Shown: piece after piece, positions 8,455 to 16,973 of the stretch
How the letters are laid out: each line of letters opens with the position of its first letter
Numbering within the stretch: position 1 is the stretch's first letter
Assembly: GCA_026224825.1 (NCBI GenBank)
Contig: JAMFRO010000101.1
Coordinates: 1 to 39,863, forward strand
DNA from: a bacterium
GTDB taxonomy: Bacteria > Pseudomonadota > Alphaproteobacteria > Acetobacterales > Acetobacteraceae
Direction: 5' to 3'
DNA length: 39,863 nucleotides
Program-made: the position numbers and the translations under genes
The notes under the pieces: generated by a model
The model's input: the letters and a program-made list of their open reading frames with translations, nothing else
What the model was told of the DNA's origin: nothing
Database searches by the model: none

Positions 8455-9111
8455 TTAATATACCAATTGCACGAAGCCGCCAGAACCCGAGGCGGTGGCG
8501 GTGACGCGTATCTCATCGCCCGGCACGCCGCTGGCGGTGAGGGCATCGGCCAGGCGCCGGGCGCGCGCGAGGGCGACGTTGAGGTCGCCTTCGCCGAAGC
8601 CGCCGGCCAGCACCTCGGCCTTGCCGTGCTCGAAGGCGAGAATCTGGATCTTTTTCAGCTCGGCATGCGTCAGCAGGGCCGAGCCGGGGACGAAGCCGAT
8701 GTCAACCGGCGGGCCGGGCGGCGGCGGCGGCGGCGCGGCGGCGGCTCGTGCGGCTGGGGCAGGGGTGGCGGCAGAGGTGGTCTCGGTGGGAATATTCACC
8801 CCCGGCACATCGGGCAGCGGCGGGGCGGCGGTGGGGAGCGACAACCCTTCCAGCGCGCCGGGCGAGGGGGCGGAAACGCCAATCTGCGCCTGTGTGGTGA
8901 TTTTAGCCTGCTCATTGGCCGGTGCGGCCTTGGTGGCGGCGGGCACATCGGCCAGATTCGGGTAGGGCTGATTCATGCCCGGCGGGGGTTGCCGGGTGCG
9001 CGATATCGCGCCACCTTCGACGTCATGATACACACCGATCGCGGGCGTGCAGCCGCCGAGAACCAGTGCCAGCCCGAGTGAAGATGCCGTCCAGATACGC
9101 CGCCCGCCCAT
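8455..9111 (-). CDS. Lipoprotein with degenerate OmpA-like C-terminal domain
   Basis: 218 residues. The signal peptide ends in a lipobox LVLGGC with the lipidated Cys at residue 21, so it is membrane-anchored. Residues about 60-145 are an Ala/Pro-rich linker with a run of prolines. The last 75 residues resemble an OmpA/MotB peptidoglycan-binding fold: FVPGSALLT, then LNVALARARRLADALTASG, which matches the conserved Arg-containing helix. The usual GHTD signature is replaced by GGFGEGD, so peptidoglycan binding may be altered or lost. A GGGAG ribosome-binding site precedes the ATG. It is the first gene of the alaC-hom-glpX operon and divergent from phaC. Confidence 0.78.
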   Translation of the reverse strand: MGGRRIWTASSLGLALVLGGCTPAIGVYHDVEGGAISRTRQPPPGMNQPYPNLADVPAATKAAPANEQAKITTQAQIGVSAPSPGALEGLSLPTAAPPLPDVPGVNIPTETTSAATPAPAARAAAAPPPPPPGPPVDIGFVPGSALLTHAELKKIQILAFEHGKAEVLAGGFGEGDLNVALARARRLADALTASGVPGDEIRVTATASGSGGFVQLVY

Positions 9112-9194
9112 AAATCAGTCTCCCTAACCGCCAGGCCATGCCGGGCCAGGCTGTTTTGCCCCAGATCAGCCGTGACGGAAAGGATACGCCTGCA

Positions 9195-10997
9195 ATGACC
9201 CCAGAGCTGACGCCCGCGCCGGATATCAAGCAGCCCGATACCGGGGCGCTCGGCCGCGGGGTGGCCGATATCGCGGCGCGCAGCCAGAAGCTGGTGGCGG
9301 AATGGCTGAAGCGCCAGGCGGCCGAGGGCGTGGCGCTGGACCCGCTGAATGTGGGCAGCGCCTTTACCGAGATGACGGCGAAACTCCTGGCCAACCCCGG
9401 CGCGCTGATGGAGGCGCAGCTCGGGCTGTGGCGCGATTATATGACATTGTGGCAGAACACCGCGCGGCGGATATGGTCGAACGATGAGCCGGCGCCGGTG
9501 ATCGCCTCGGACCCGAAGGATAAGCGTTTTGCCGACCCGGCGTGGAAGCAGAACGAGATTTTCGACTTCATCAAGCAATCCTATCTGCTCTCGGCGCGCT
9601 ACATTAACGATGTGGTGACCCAGGTGGATGGGCTGGAGCCCAAGACGGCGCAGAAAGTGGATTTTTACGCGCGCCAGTTCATCAACGCGCTGAGCCCGTC
9701 CAATTTTGCGCTGACCAACCCCGAGGTGCTGCGCCAGACGCGCGAGACCGGGGGTGAAAACCTGGTCCGGGGTTTGAACAACCTGCTCAACGATCTGGAA
9801 AACGGCCGCGGCAAGCTGCGGATAAAAATGACCGATACCGATGCCTTCAAGGTGGGCGAGAATATCGCCGCCACGGAAGGCAAGGTGGTGTTCCAGAACG
9901 GGCTGATGCAGCTCATCCAGTACAGCCCGACGACCGAGCAGGTGTACGCCCGTCCGGTGCTGATCCTGCCGCCATGGATCAATAAATTCTACATTCTCGA
10001 CCTGCGGCCGAAGAACAGCCTGGTACGTTACCTCGTGTCCCAGGGCCATACCGTGTTCATGGTGAGCTGGGTCAATCCAGATGAGGGGTTGGCGGGCAAG
10101 AGTTTCGACGATTACATGACCGAGGGTGTGTTCGCGGCACTAGATATAATCGAGAAGGCAACGAAGAGCCGGGAGGTAAATGCCATCGGCTATTGCATCG
10201 GTGGCACGCTGCTGGCTTCCACCCTGGGCTATATGGCGGCGGTGGGCGATACGCGCATCGCCTCGGCAACCTTCTTCGTCACGCTGACCGATTTCACGGA
10301 TGCCGGCGAGATCGGCGTGTTCATCGATGAGGAACAGCTCGCGGTGCTGGAGGATAAGATGCAGCGGCGCGGCTATCTGGAGGGCACCGAGATGGCGGCG
10401 ACCTTCAATATGCTGCGTGCCAATGATCTGATCTGGAGTTTCGTGGTCAATAACTACCTGCTCGGCAAGGAGCCGTTCCCGTTCGATCTGCTGTACTGGA
10501 ACTCGGATGCCACGCGCATGCCGCCCGCGATGCATTCGTTCTACTTACGGAACATGTACCAGAATAATCTGTTGAGCCAGCCGGGCGGGATTTCGATGAA
10601 GGGCGTGCCGGTGGATTTGAGCAAGGTCACCATCCCGCTGTATTTTCTGTCCTGCCGCGAGGACCACATCGCGCCCTGGACCAGCACGTATAAAGGGGCG
10701 CGGAATTTTGGCGCGGCACCTGTGCGGTTCGTGCTCACGGCGTCGGGGCATATCGCCGGTGTCATCAACCCGCCGGATGGCGGCAAGTATAATCATTTTA
10801 TCAGCGACGGCCTGCCTGCAAAACCTGAGGATTGGCTGGAGGGGGCGGTGGAAATCGCCGGCTCCTGGTGGCCGGATTGGCAGCGCTGGGCAACGGGGTT
10901 TGCGCATGAGAAAGTCCCGGCGCGGGTGCCGGGCAAGGCGCGCGGGGTGAAGGTGATCGAAGATGCGCCAGGCTCCTATGTAAGGGTGAAAATCTGA
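9195..10997 (+). CDS. phaC: Class I poly(3-hydroxyalkanoate) synthase PhaC
   Basis: 600 residues from the ATG at 9195, preceded by GGAAAGGA. An in-frame ATG at 9138 would add 19 residues with no family character. The synthase polymerises hydroxyacyl-CoA into PHA storage granules. The lipase-like box GYCIGG carries the nucleophilic Cys (about C334). Asp in LSCREDHIAPW (about D490) and His in ASGHIAGVINPP (about H519) complete the triad. The length and absence of a partner phaE/phaR fit class I. No phaA/phaB is in the window. The next gene starts one base after the stop codon. Confidence 0.95.
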   Translation: MTPELTPAPDIKQPDTGALGRGVADIAARSQKLVAEWLKRQAAEGVALDPLNVGSAFTEMTAKLLANPGALMEAQLGLWRDYMTLWQNTARRIWSNDEPAPVIASDPKDKRFADPAWKQNEIFDFIKQSYLLSARYINDVVTQVDGLEPKTAQKVDFYARQFINALSPSNFALTNPEVLRQTRETGGENLVRGLNNLLNDLENGRGKLRIKMTDTDAFKVGENIAATEGKVVFQNGLMQLIQYSPTTEQVYARPVLILPPWINKFYILDLRPKNSLVRYLVSQGHTVFMVSWVNPDEGLAGKSFDDYMTEGVFAALDIIEKATKSREVNAIGYCIGGTLLASTLGYMAAVGDTRIASATFFVTLTDFTDAGEIGVFIDEEQLAVLEDKMQRRGYLEGTEMAATFNMLRANDLIWSFVVNNYLLGKEPFPFDLLYWNSDATRMPPAMHSFYLRNMYQNNLLSQPGGISMKGVPVDLSKVTIPLYFLSCREDHIAPWTSTYKGARNFGAAPVRFVLTASGHIAGVINPPDGGKYNHFISDGLPAKPEDWLEGAVEIAGSWWPDWQRWATGFAHEKVPARVPGKARGVKVIEDAPGSYVRVKI

Positions 10998-10998
10998 C

Positions 10999-11784
10999 AT
11001 GCTGCCACCGGTTTTTGTCATCACTTTGCCGCACGAGGTGGAGCGGCAGGCGAAGATTACGGCACAGCTTGATAAATTCGGCATGGCCCATGAATTCTTC
11101 TTCGGCACGCGCAAGGATGCGATGAGTGCGGCGGATAAAATTTTTTACAATTCACGCCGCCGCCGCCTGGCCCTGGGCAAGGATCTCTACCCTGCCGAGA
11201 TCGCCTGCATGCTCAGCCATAAGCGGGTGATCGAGAAAATCATCGCCGATGATTTGCCCTATGCCATCATCCTCGAAGACGATTGCGTGATGTGCGATGA
11301 ATTTCCGGCGATTATCAGCGCCTTGCTGGCGAAGCGGCAGTTATGGCATCTGGTGCGGTTTTTCGGCAATGAGAAGCACGAGCACCGCCGCCACCGCCGG
11401 CTGACGACAGCGCTGGATGGGTTTTCCCTGGTCAGAATCGCCACCTCGCCAGGTGAGGCGCATTGCTATCTGCTCGACCAGTTTGCGGCGCGCAAAATGT
11501 CGTACGCACTAGGCAACACCTCCACCCCTATCGATATTCTGATGGGCCAGCCCTGGAAGACAGGTTTGGGTGTGCTGACCGTGCATCCGCAAGTCGCCTG
11601 GCAGGATAAGGCGTTTGAATCCGGCATTGGCGATGAGCGGTTTTCCGGCAGGCTGCATGTTACGGGGCTGGAAAAACTCACCTTCCGCCTGCTGCATCCG
11701 GTCTATACCATCCGCAACAGTGTTTATAAAAAACTTTGGTACCTCGCGGCATCGCCGCGGGACCGGCGAGCCGCCCGCCAGTAG
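10999..11784 (+). CDS. Glycosyltransferase family 25 (LPS/glycan) protein
   Basis: 261 residues. GT25 enzymes add sugars, often galactose, to lipopolysaccharide or related glycans. The N-terminus PPVFVITLPHEVERQ matches the family pattern, followed by AEIACMLSHKRVIEKI (about 66-81) and the acidic metal/nucleotide site YAIILEDDCVM (about 88-98). Donor and acceptor are unknown. The ATG lies one base after the phaC stop, so it is probably translated from the phaC message, an odd pairing of storage-polymer and glycan genes. It ends near a perfect palindrome that separates it from the convergent GT4 gene. Confidence 0.87.
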   Translation: MLPPVFVITLPHEVERQAKITAQLDKFGMAHEFFFGTRKDAMSAADKIFYNSRRRRLALGKDLYPAEIACMLSHKRVIEKIIADDLPYAIILEDDCVMCDEFPAIISALLAKRQLWHLVRFFGNEKHEHRRHRRLTTALDGFSLVRIATSPGEAHCYLLDQFAARKMSYALGNTSTPIDILMGQPWKTGLGVLTVHPQVAWQDKAFESGIGDERFSGRLHVTGLEKLTFRLLHPVYTIRNSVYKKLWYLAASPRDRRAARQ

Positions 11785-11804
11785 GCTGTCATCGCGCGGC
11801 GGTA

Positions 11805-11849
11805 CTGGAGCATGATCGCTTCAAGTGCGATCATGCTCCAGCTATTTTT
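11805..11849. terminator. Perfect 15-bp hairpin with T-run between convergent glycosyltransferase genes
   Basis: Arms 11805-11819 and 11827-11841 (left arm CTGGAGCATGATCGC) are perfect inverted copies with a 7-base loop. TTTTT follows at 11845-11849 on the plus strand. It sits between the ends of the GT25 and GT4 genes, so it most likely terminates the phaC-GT25 transcript. Its moderate GC and symmetry also leave open a protein-binding site. Confidence 0.7.
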
Positions 11850-11876
11850 GAGAGGGCGATTCACGGTTTCGGCCGC

Positions 11877-12983
11877 TCAAGATGAGCGGACCTCAACCGA
11901 TCGCGCTCTAATGTCGAGCAACAGCGTCTCCAGAGCTTTGGATTGCACCATCGCGTTGAAATTTGTCCTTACATGGGCTTGCGCCGCCGCCCCCAGCCGC
12001 GCGGCGCGCTCAGGCTCCCGCAGCAACGCCGCCAGGGCAGCCGCCAGGGCGCCGGCATTGCGGGCCGGGACGATCATCCCGGTCTCGTCATGGCGCACCA
12101 GCCCCTCGGTGCGCGCCTCATCCGATGCGACCACCGGCACGCCGAGCCCCATGGCCTCCACGGCAACGCTCGGCAGCCCCTCGGATTCGCCGCCTGCGGT
12201 GATGATGCTGGGGACGCACAGCGCCCGTGCCCCTTCCATCGCCGCCCGCACTTCAGCCTGGTCCAGCCAGCCCGGCATGGACAAATCCTCGATCCCGGCG
12301 GCGGCCCGGATGACCTCAGCCCGTAGCGGGCCATCGCCAATCAAGGTGAAGGGGGCGGTGACCCCTTCGGCACGCAGGATGCGTATGGCGTCCAGCAGGG
12401 TAAAAATCCCCTTCATCTCGGCGAACCGGCCGGCAAACACGATGCCCTCGCCGGGTGTCTCGCGCGCGGCGGCGGCAATCACATCCGTGCCGATGGGGAG
12501 CGAAAAGGTTTTCTGCGCCGGAAAGCCGCGCGCCAGCAGCCGATCACGCGCATTCTCCGAAATGCACACAAACGCGGAGGCATAGGCTTGCAGCCGCGCC
12601 AGCCGCAGCCGGAACAGCGAGAACGCCCGGTAATAGGACGCCTTATCCACCTCGCTGCCATGGAAGGTGACGACCAGCGGCACCCCCAGCGCCTCAGCCA
12701 GCGCCAGCGCCAGCGCCCCGCCGCGCCCGAATTGCGCATGCACACACAGCGGGTCCAGCGCCCGGAACGCTGCCAGATGGGGCACAACCCCCGCCAGCTT
12801 GAAGCCCAGCCCCGCCGGCCCCGCCAGCAAAGGCCCCATGGCGAACCCGTCCGGCACCGGCTGGTCCATGCGCCGCCCCGTCCATAGCGGCGCCAGCCGG
12901 GTGAAGCCGGTGTATTGGCGGCGCATGAAGGCGATCTCGGATCTGGCGAACAGCCTGTCCCGGTAGACGATGATGTTACGCAT
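11877..12983 (-). CDS. Glycosyltransferase family 4 protein (GT-B fold)
   Basis: 368 residues. The N-terminal Rossmann half includes VVTFHGSEVDK (about 125-135) and CISENARDRLLARG. The C-terminal half has the family pattern IVFAGRFAEMKGIFTLLDAI (about 218-237) and the EX7E region ESEGLPSVAVEAMGLGVPVV (about 297-316) that binds the sugar nucleotide. A retaining transferase acting in polysaccharide or glycolipid assembly is likely; sugar and acceptor unknown. It is divergent from the O-antigen-ligase-like gene across 130 bases, which suggests a small envelope-glycan locus (GT25, GT4, ligase/polymerase). Confidence 0.9.
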   Translation of the reverse strand: MRNIIVYRDRLFARSEIAFMRRQYTGFTRLAPLWTGRRMDQPVPDGFAMGPLLAGPAGLGFKLAGVVPHLAAFRALDPLCVHAQFGRGGALALALAEALGVPLVVTFHGSEVDKASYYRAFSLFRLRLARLQAYASAFVCISENARDRLLARGFPAQKTFSLPIGTDVIAAAARETPGEGIVFAGRFAEMKGIFTLLDAIRILRAEGVTAPFTLIGDGPLRAEVIRAAAGIEDLSMPGWLDQAEVRAAMEGARALCVPSIITAGGESEGLPSVAVEAMGLGVPVVASDEARTEGLVRHDETGMIVPARNAGALAAALAALLREPERAARLGAAAQAHVRTNFNAMVQSKALETLLLDIRARSVEVRSS

Positions 12984-13113
12984 CAGCCCCCCATACCTAA
13001 ACCCCAGGGTTTCGCCCAGACTTGTGCGGTTTTACCGATCATTGTACCGGGTCCGCCCTGAACCCCAGCGCAGCCGGCGCCGGACCGCCCGGACCACGAC
13101 GGAAAGGTAAACC

Positions 13114-14397
13114 ATGCAAAGGCCTAAACTGCGTGACCTGGCGCTGGTGGCGACGTTACTCGTACCCTTCGGCCTGTTGCATTTCTTCGTTCTGGCCGAA
13201 ATCTGCATCGGCCTGACCGATGTGTTGTTTCTGGTGGACTCAGGCTGGCGGCGGGACTTCCGCTGGGCAAGGCAGCCCTGGGTCATCCTGGCACTATTGT
13301 GGTGGGCCTGGCTGGTGTTCTGCTCCACCCCGCTGCCGCTGCCCGGTTTTGCCGCTGCCGGCTGGGCCGGGTTCGGCCAGGCCGTGGTCATTATCCGGCT
13401 GATATTATTTGCCGCCGCCCTGCAAAGCTGGCTGCTGACGACGCCGGGCGCGCGCCGCGCCGCCTGGATCATGCTGGCACTCTCCACCTTGTGGATCGCC
13501 GTGGAGAGCTGGCAGCAATATCTCACCGGGCATAATATTTTCGGCAATCCGCGCTGGGGAGATGGCTCGCTCACCGGGCCGTTCTGGAAGCCGCGCGCCG
13601 GCGATCTCTACGCGCATCTTCTGTTCATCGGGCTGCTGCCGCCGGTGATGAGCCTACTGGCCAAACCAGGCTGGAAACTGCGCACGGCGGGGGTGGTGCT
13701 GGCGGTGCTGGGTGTGGTCACGTCCGTGCTCATCGGCCAGCGCATGTGCGTGTTGTTCACGGCGATGGGGCTGGTGATGGCGGCTTTCTATCTGCCGCGC
13801 CTGCGCCTGCCCATGGCGGCGGCACTGGTTATCGGCATTGCCGTCGTCATCGCCACGCCGATCATCTCGCCACCCACCCATGGCAAGCTGGTGGCCGAGA
13901 CGCAGCGTAACCTGCATCATTTCACGCAAAGCCCCTATGGCGAGATTTTCACCGTGGCCACCAATATGGGGCTGCAATCGCCCTGGCATGGCTGGGGCTA
14001 CCGCGGTTTCCGGGTGGATTGCGAATTGCCGCGCTTCAATACCGGCCTGCCGTTCCTCAACATCCCGCCGACGCAGGAGGGGTTGGGGGCGTGGAATCTG
14101 CATCCGCAGAATTTCTACATCCAATCCTTCAGCGATGCCGGCTTCCCCGGCCTGCTGCTGTTTACCGCGCTGATGGCGTACTGGAGCTGGCTCACCGCGC
14201 GCGGCCTGTGGCGCAACCCAGACCCGGTGCGCGTGGGGCTGTTTATCGGCGTCATCAACTATACATGGCCCATAGCCTCTACCGATGAATTCCCGACACT
14301 CTATATGCTGGGCTGGTTCTTCTTTTTCGTCGGCTTAAGCCTCGCCTGCGCCGATATCGCCCCTAAAGCCCCTTTTGCGGAACATGAAAATGCCTGA
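13114..14397 (+). CDS. O-antigen ligase/polymerase-like membrane protein
   Basis: 427 residues with about 10 hydrophobic segments, beginning with LALVATLLVPFGLLHFF. A large extracytoplasmic stretch (about 255-340) contains GLQSPWHGWGYRGFR and WNLHPQNFYIQ, with His in the position typical of the Wzy_C/WaaL family; LTGPFWKPRAGDLYA further up is also characteristic. Such proteins ligate or polymerise glycan chains on undecaprenyl carriers in the inner membrane. A GGAAAGG ribosome-binding site precedes the ATG. It overlaps the cobW-family gene by 8 bases. Ligase versus polymerase cannot be decided from sequence. Confidence 0.83.
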   Translation: MQRPKLRDLALVATLLVPFGLLHFFVLAEICIGLTDVLFLVDSGWRRDFRWARQPWVILALLWWAWLVFCSTPLPLPGFAAAGWAGFGQAVVIIRLILFAAALQSWLLTTPGARRAAWIMLALSTLWIAVESWQQYLTGHNIFGNPRWGDGSLTGPFWKPRAGDLYAHLLFIGLLPPVMSLLAKPGWKLRTAGVVLAVLGVVTSVLIGQRMCVLFTAMGLVMAAFYLPRLRLPMAAALVIGIAVVIATPIISPPTHGKLVAETQRNLHHFTQSPYGEIFTVATNMGLQSPWHGWGYRGFRVDCELPRFNTGLPFLNIPPTQEGLGAWNLHPQNFYIQSFSDAGFPGLLLFTALMAYWSWLTARGLWRNPDPVRVGLFIGVINYTWPIASTDEFPTLYMLGWFFFFVGLSLACADIAPKAPFAEHENA

Positions 14398-15349
14398 TCA
14401 AATTCCCGTCACCGTCCTCACCGGCTATCTTGGCGCCGGCAAAACCACCCTCCTTAACAACATCCTCACCGGCACGCATGGCAAGAAATACGCCGTGGTG
14501 ATCAACGAATTCGGTGAGCTGGGCGTGGATAACGACCTGGTCGTGGATTCGGATGAGGAAGTGTTCGAGATGAACAACGGCTGCATCTGCTGCACCGTGC
14601 GCGGCGATCTCATCCGCATCATCAACGGGCTCATGAAACGCCCCGGCAAGTTCGACGGTATCATCGTCGAGACCACCGGCCTCGCCAACCCCGCCCCCGT
14701 GGCCCAGACCTTCTTCGTGGACGAAGAGGTGAAGGCCAAGACCCGGCTGGACGCGATCGTCACCGTGGTGGACGCCAAGCATCTGCCCGCCCGCCTGCAG
14801 GACGCGCCCGAAGCCGCCGACCAACTCGCCTTTGCCGATGTGGTGGTTCTGAACAAGCTCGACCTGGTGACGCCCGAAGAACTGGCCGCCGTCGAAGCCT
14901 CGATCCGCGCCATCAACCCCTACGCCGTCATCCACCACGCCACCCGTGGCGACGTGCCGCCCGACCAGCTCCTCGGCCTGCACGCCTTTGACCTGAAGCG
15001 CGTGCTCGAATCCGTGCCCGACTTCTTGGAAGAAGACAGCCACACCCATAACGAGCACCTGACCTCCATCAGCATCAGCACCGACAAGCCGCTCGCCGCC
15101 GAAAAATTCCAGGCCTGGATCGGACACATCCTGCAAACCCAGGGCCAGGACATCCTCCGCACCAAAGGCATCCTCTCCTACCAGAACGAGGACCGGAAAT
15201 TCGCCTTCCAGGCCGTCCACATGATCGCCGATGGTGATTTTCTGGCCGCCTGGAAACCCACCGACACCCGCACCAGCCGCATCGTCTTCATCGGCCGTAA
15301 CCTGAACCGCCCCCAACTCCGCCGTGGCTTCGAGAGCTGCGCGGCATAG
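14390..15349 (+). CDS. CobW/COG0523 family GTPase (metallochaperone)
   Basis: 319 residues from the ATG at 14390, with GGA 8 bases upstream; an ATG at 14384 and a TTG at 14375 are in the same frame. The P-loop is GYLGAGKTT (about 12-20), the metal-binding CxCC motif is GCICCTV (about 64-70), and the nucleotide-specificity motif is NKLDLV. The short stretch EEDSHTHNEH replaces the longer His-rich loop of some zinc-specific members. COG0523 proteins deliver zinc or cobalt to client enzymes. No Zur box or metal enzyme is next to it, so the metal and client are unknown. It overlaps the ligase-like gene by 8 bases. Confidence 0.9.
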   Translation: MPDQIPVTVLTGYLGAGKTTLLNNILTGTHGKKYAVVINEFGELGVDNDLVVDSDEEVFEMNNGCICCTVRGDLIRIINGLMKRPGKFDGIIVETTGLANPAPVAQTFFVDEEVKAKTRLDAIVTVVDAKHLPARLQDAPEAADQLAFADVVVLNKLDLVTPEELAAVEASIRAINPYAVIHHATRGDVPPDQLLGLHAFDLKRVLESVPDFLEEDSHTHNEHLTSISISTDKPLAAEKFQAWIGHILQTQGQDILRTKGILSYQNEDRKFAFQAVHMIADGDFLAAWKPTDTRTSRIVFIGRNLNRPQLRRGFESCAA

Positions 15350-15367
15350 GGCGGGGGCGTTCCACGG

Positions 15368-15402
15368 AAAAAAAGGCCAGGGCAGAGCCTTGGCCTTTTT
15401 TC
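15368..15402. terminator. Bidirectional terminator derived from the repeat family
   Basis: A run of A, a 9-bp stem (15375-15383 with 15387-15395, one G-T pair) with an AGA loop, then a run of T. It lies between the ends of the convergent cobW-family and mlaF genes, so it can serve both strands. The stem is the core GGCCAGGGC unit of the 61-248 repeat, and the flanks resemble the edges of that repeat. Confidence 0.88.
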
Positions 15403-15420
15403 TTACAAACACCCCAGTCC

Positions 15421-16191
15421 CTACCGCCGCAGGGCCATGCGGATGGGGCCTTCGGCGAGGCCGTGGGTGAATTGGTTGACGACGGGGTCGGTGGTGGTGA
15501 GCAGGTCGGGGGCGGGGCCGGTCCAGTGGACTTTGCCCTGGTAGAGCATAGCCGCATTATCGCCGATGCGTTGGGCGCTGGCCATGTCGTGGGTGATGGA
15601 AATCGAGGTGCTGCCCAGGCGTTTGACGCAATCGACGATGAGTTCGTCGATGACGGCGCCCATGATGGGGTCTAGGCCGGTGGTTGGTTCATCGAAGAGG
15701 ATAATGGCTGGTTCGGAGGCGATGGCGCGGGCGAGTGCGACGCGTTTTTGCATGCCGCCGGAGAGTTCGGAGGGGGAGAGATTGGCCACGGCGGCATCCA
15801 GCCCCACCTGGGCGAGCACTTCCACGGCTTTGTCTTTTGCGGCGGCGCGCTTCAGGCGTTTCTGCGCCAGCAGACCGAAGGTCACATTTTCCCAAACCGG
15901 GAGCGAATCGAACAGCGCCCCGTTCTGGAATAGCATGCCGATTTGCGCGCGTAATTCCTTGGCCCGCTGTTTCGGCGCTTTCAACACGTCTTCGCCGTCT
16001 ATCTCGATCACCCCTGCATCCGGCGTCACCAGCCCGAGCACGGATTTAATCAGCACGGATTTGCCCGTGCCCGACCCGCCGATGACCACCATGCCGGTGC
16101 CCTGGGCGATATCGAGATCGACCCCGTCCAGCACGATTTTCGGCCCGAACGCTTTTTTGAGCCCCCGGATGCGAATTTTGACCTGGCTCAT
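15421..16191 (-). CDS. mlaF: MlaF-like ABC transporter ATPase (phospholipid transport)
   Basis: 256 residues from the ATG at 16191. Walker A is GGSGTGKSVLIKS (about 38-50), the signature LSGGMQKRVALARAI, Walker B ILFDEPTTGLD and the switch His in ITHDM. The pattern GMQKR is typical of Mla/Mce-type importer ATPases. With MlaE it powers lipid movement between inner and outer membranes, keeping outer-membrane asymmetry. The start overlaps the mlaE stop (ATGA). The expected mlaD gene (MCE protein) is not downstream; a repeat-derived terminator follows instead. Confidence 0.92.
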   Translation of the reverse strand: MSQVKIRIRGLKKAFGPKIVLDGVDLDIAQGTGMVVIGGSGTGKSVLIKSVLGLVTPDAGVIEIDGEDVLKAPKQRAKELRAQIGMLFQNGALFDSLPVWENVTFGLLAQKRLKRAAAKDKAVEVLAQVGLDAAVANLSPSELSGGMQKRVALARAIASEPAIILFDEPTTGLDPIMGAVIDELIVDCVKRLGSTSISITHDMASAQRIGDNAAMLYQGKVHWTGPAPDLLTTTDPVVNQFTHGLAEGPIRMALRR

Positions 16192-16973
16192 TTGATGAAC
16201 AGAACTTGGGTAAGCGCGTAATCCAGCGCGAGGATCAAAATCGATGCCGAAACAACCGCCGAGGTTGTCGCCGTGCCGACACCCTGCGCCCCGCCTTTGG
16301 AGCGGTAGCCGTTGAAGCAACCCATCAACGCGATGATGAACCCGAACACCGCCGCCTTGATCAACCCGGAGACCACATCCTCAACCTGCAAATTCGCAAA
16401 AGTGCTGGTGAGATAAACACCCGATGAAAACCCAAGTTTTTTCGTGGCCACCAGATACCCGCCGGCAACACCCAGAATATCGGCCAGTACCACCAGCAGC
16501 GGCATGGCTATCATCCCTGCCAGCAGCCTTGGTGCCACCAGATATTTCATAGGGTCCGTGGAGAGCGTGCTCAGCGCGTCGATCTGATCGGTCACCCGCA
16601 TCGTGCCAAGCTCGGCTGCCATTGCCGCACCCGCACGCCCCGAGACCATCAACCCCGCCAGCACCGGCCCCAGCTCGCGCGTGACGGACAGCACCACCAC
16701 CGAGGCAATGGCACTCTCAGCGCCAAAGCGCGAGAACCCGGTGTAGGATTGCAGCGCCAGCACCATGCCGGTGAACAATGCGGTCAGCGCCACCACAGGC
16801 AGCGAGTAGAACCCGATATCCATGAACGCCTTGCCCACCAGCCGCGGGTAAAACGGCGGACGAAAAATATGTGAGACCCCGCTTGCCGCAAACAGCGCCA
16901 GCTCGCCGATATAGGCCACCAGCCCCAGCACAGCCGCCCCCAGCAGCGCCACCACGTCCAGCAATTTATTCAT
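16188..16973 (-). CDS. mlaE: MlaE-like ABC transporter permease
   Basis: 261 residues with about five to six hydrophobic segments. The family core is clear: GREGAAMAAELGTMRVTDQIDAL-like region (here SGRAGAAMAAELGTMRVTDQ, about 115-134), then PRLLAGMIAMPLLVVLADILG. It is the inner-membrane permease partner of MlaF. Its start overlaps the alr stop by 4 bases and its stop overlaps the mlaF start, so dnaB-alr-mlaE-mlaF read as one compact operon. Confidence 0.93.
   Translation of the reverse strand: MNKLLDVVALLGAAVLGLVAYIGELALFAASGVSHIFRPPFYPRLVGKAFMDIGFYSLPVVALTALFTGMVLALQSYTGFSRFGAESAIASVVVLSVTRELGPVLAGLMVSGRAGAAMAAELGTMRVTDQIDALSTLSTDPMKYLVAPRLLAGMIAMPLLVVLADILGVAGGYLVATKKLGFSSGVYLTSTFANLQVEDVVSGLIKAAVFGFIIALMGCFNGYRSKGGAQGVGTATTSAVVSASILILALDYALTQVLFIK

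Noticed and set aside
8973..10049. 358-residue minus-strand frame opposite phaC
   Set aside because: Shadow: it also overlaps the lipoprotein gene in another frame and has no family character.
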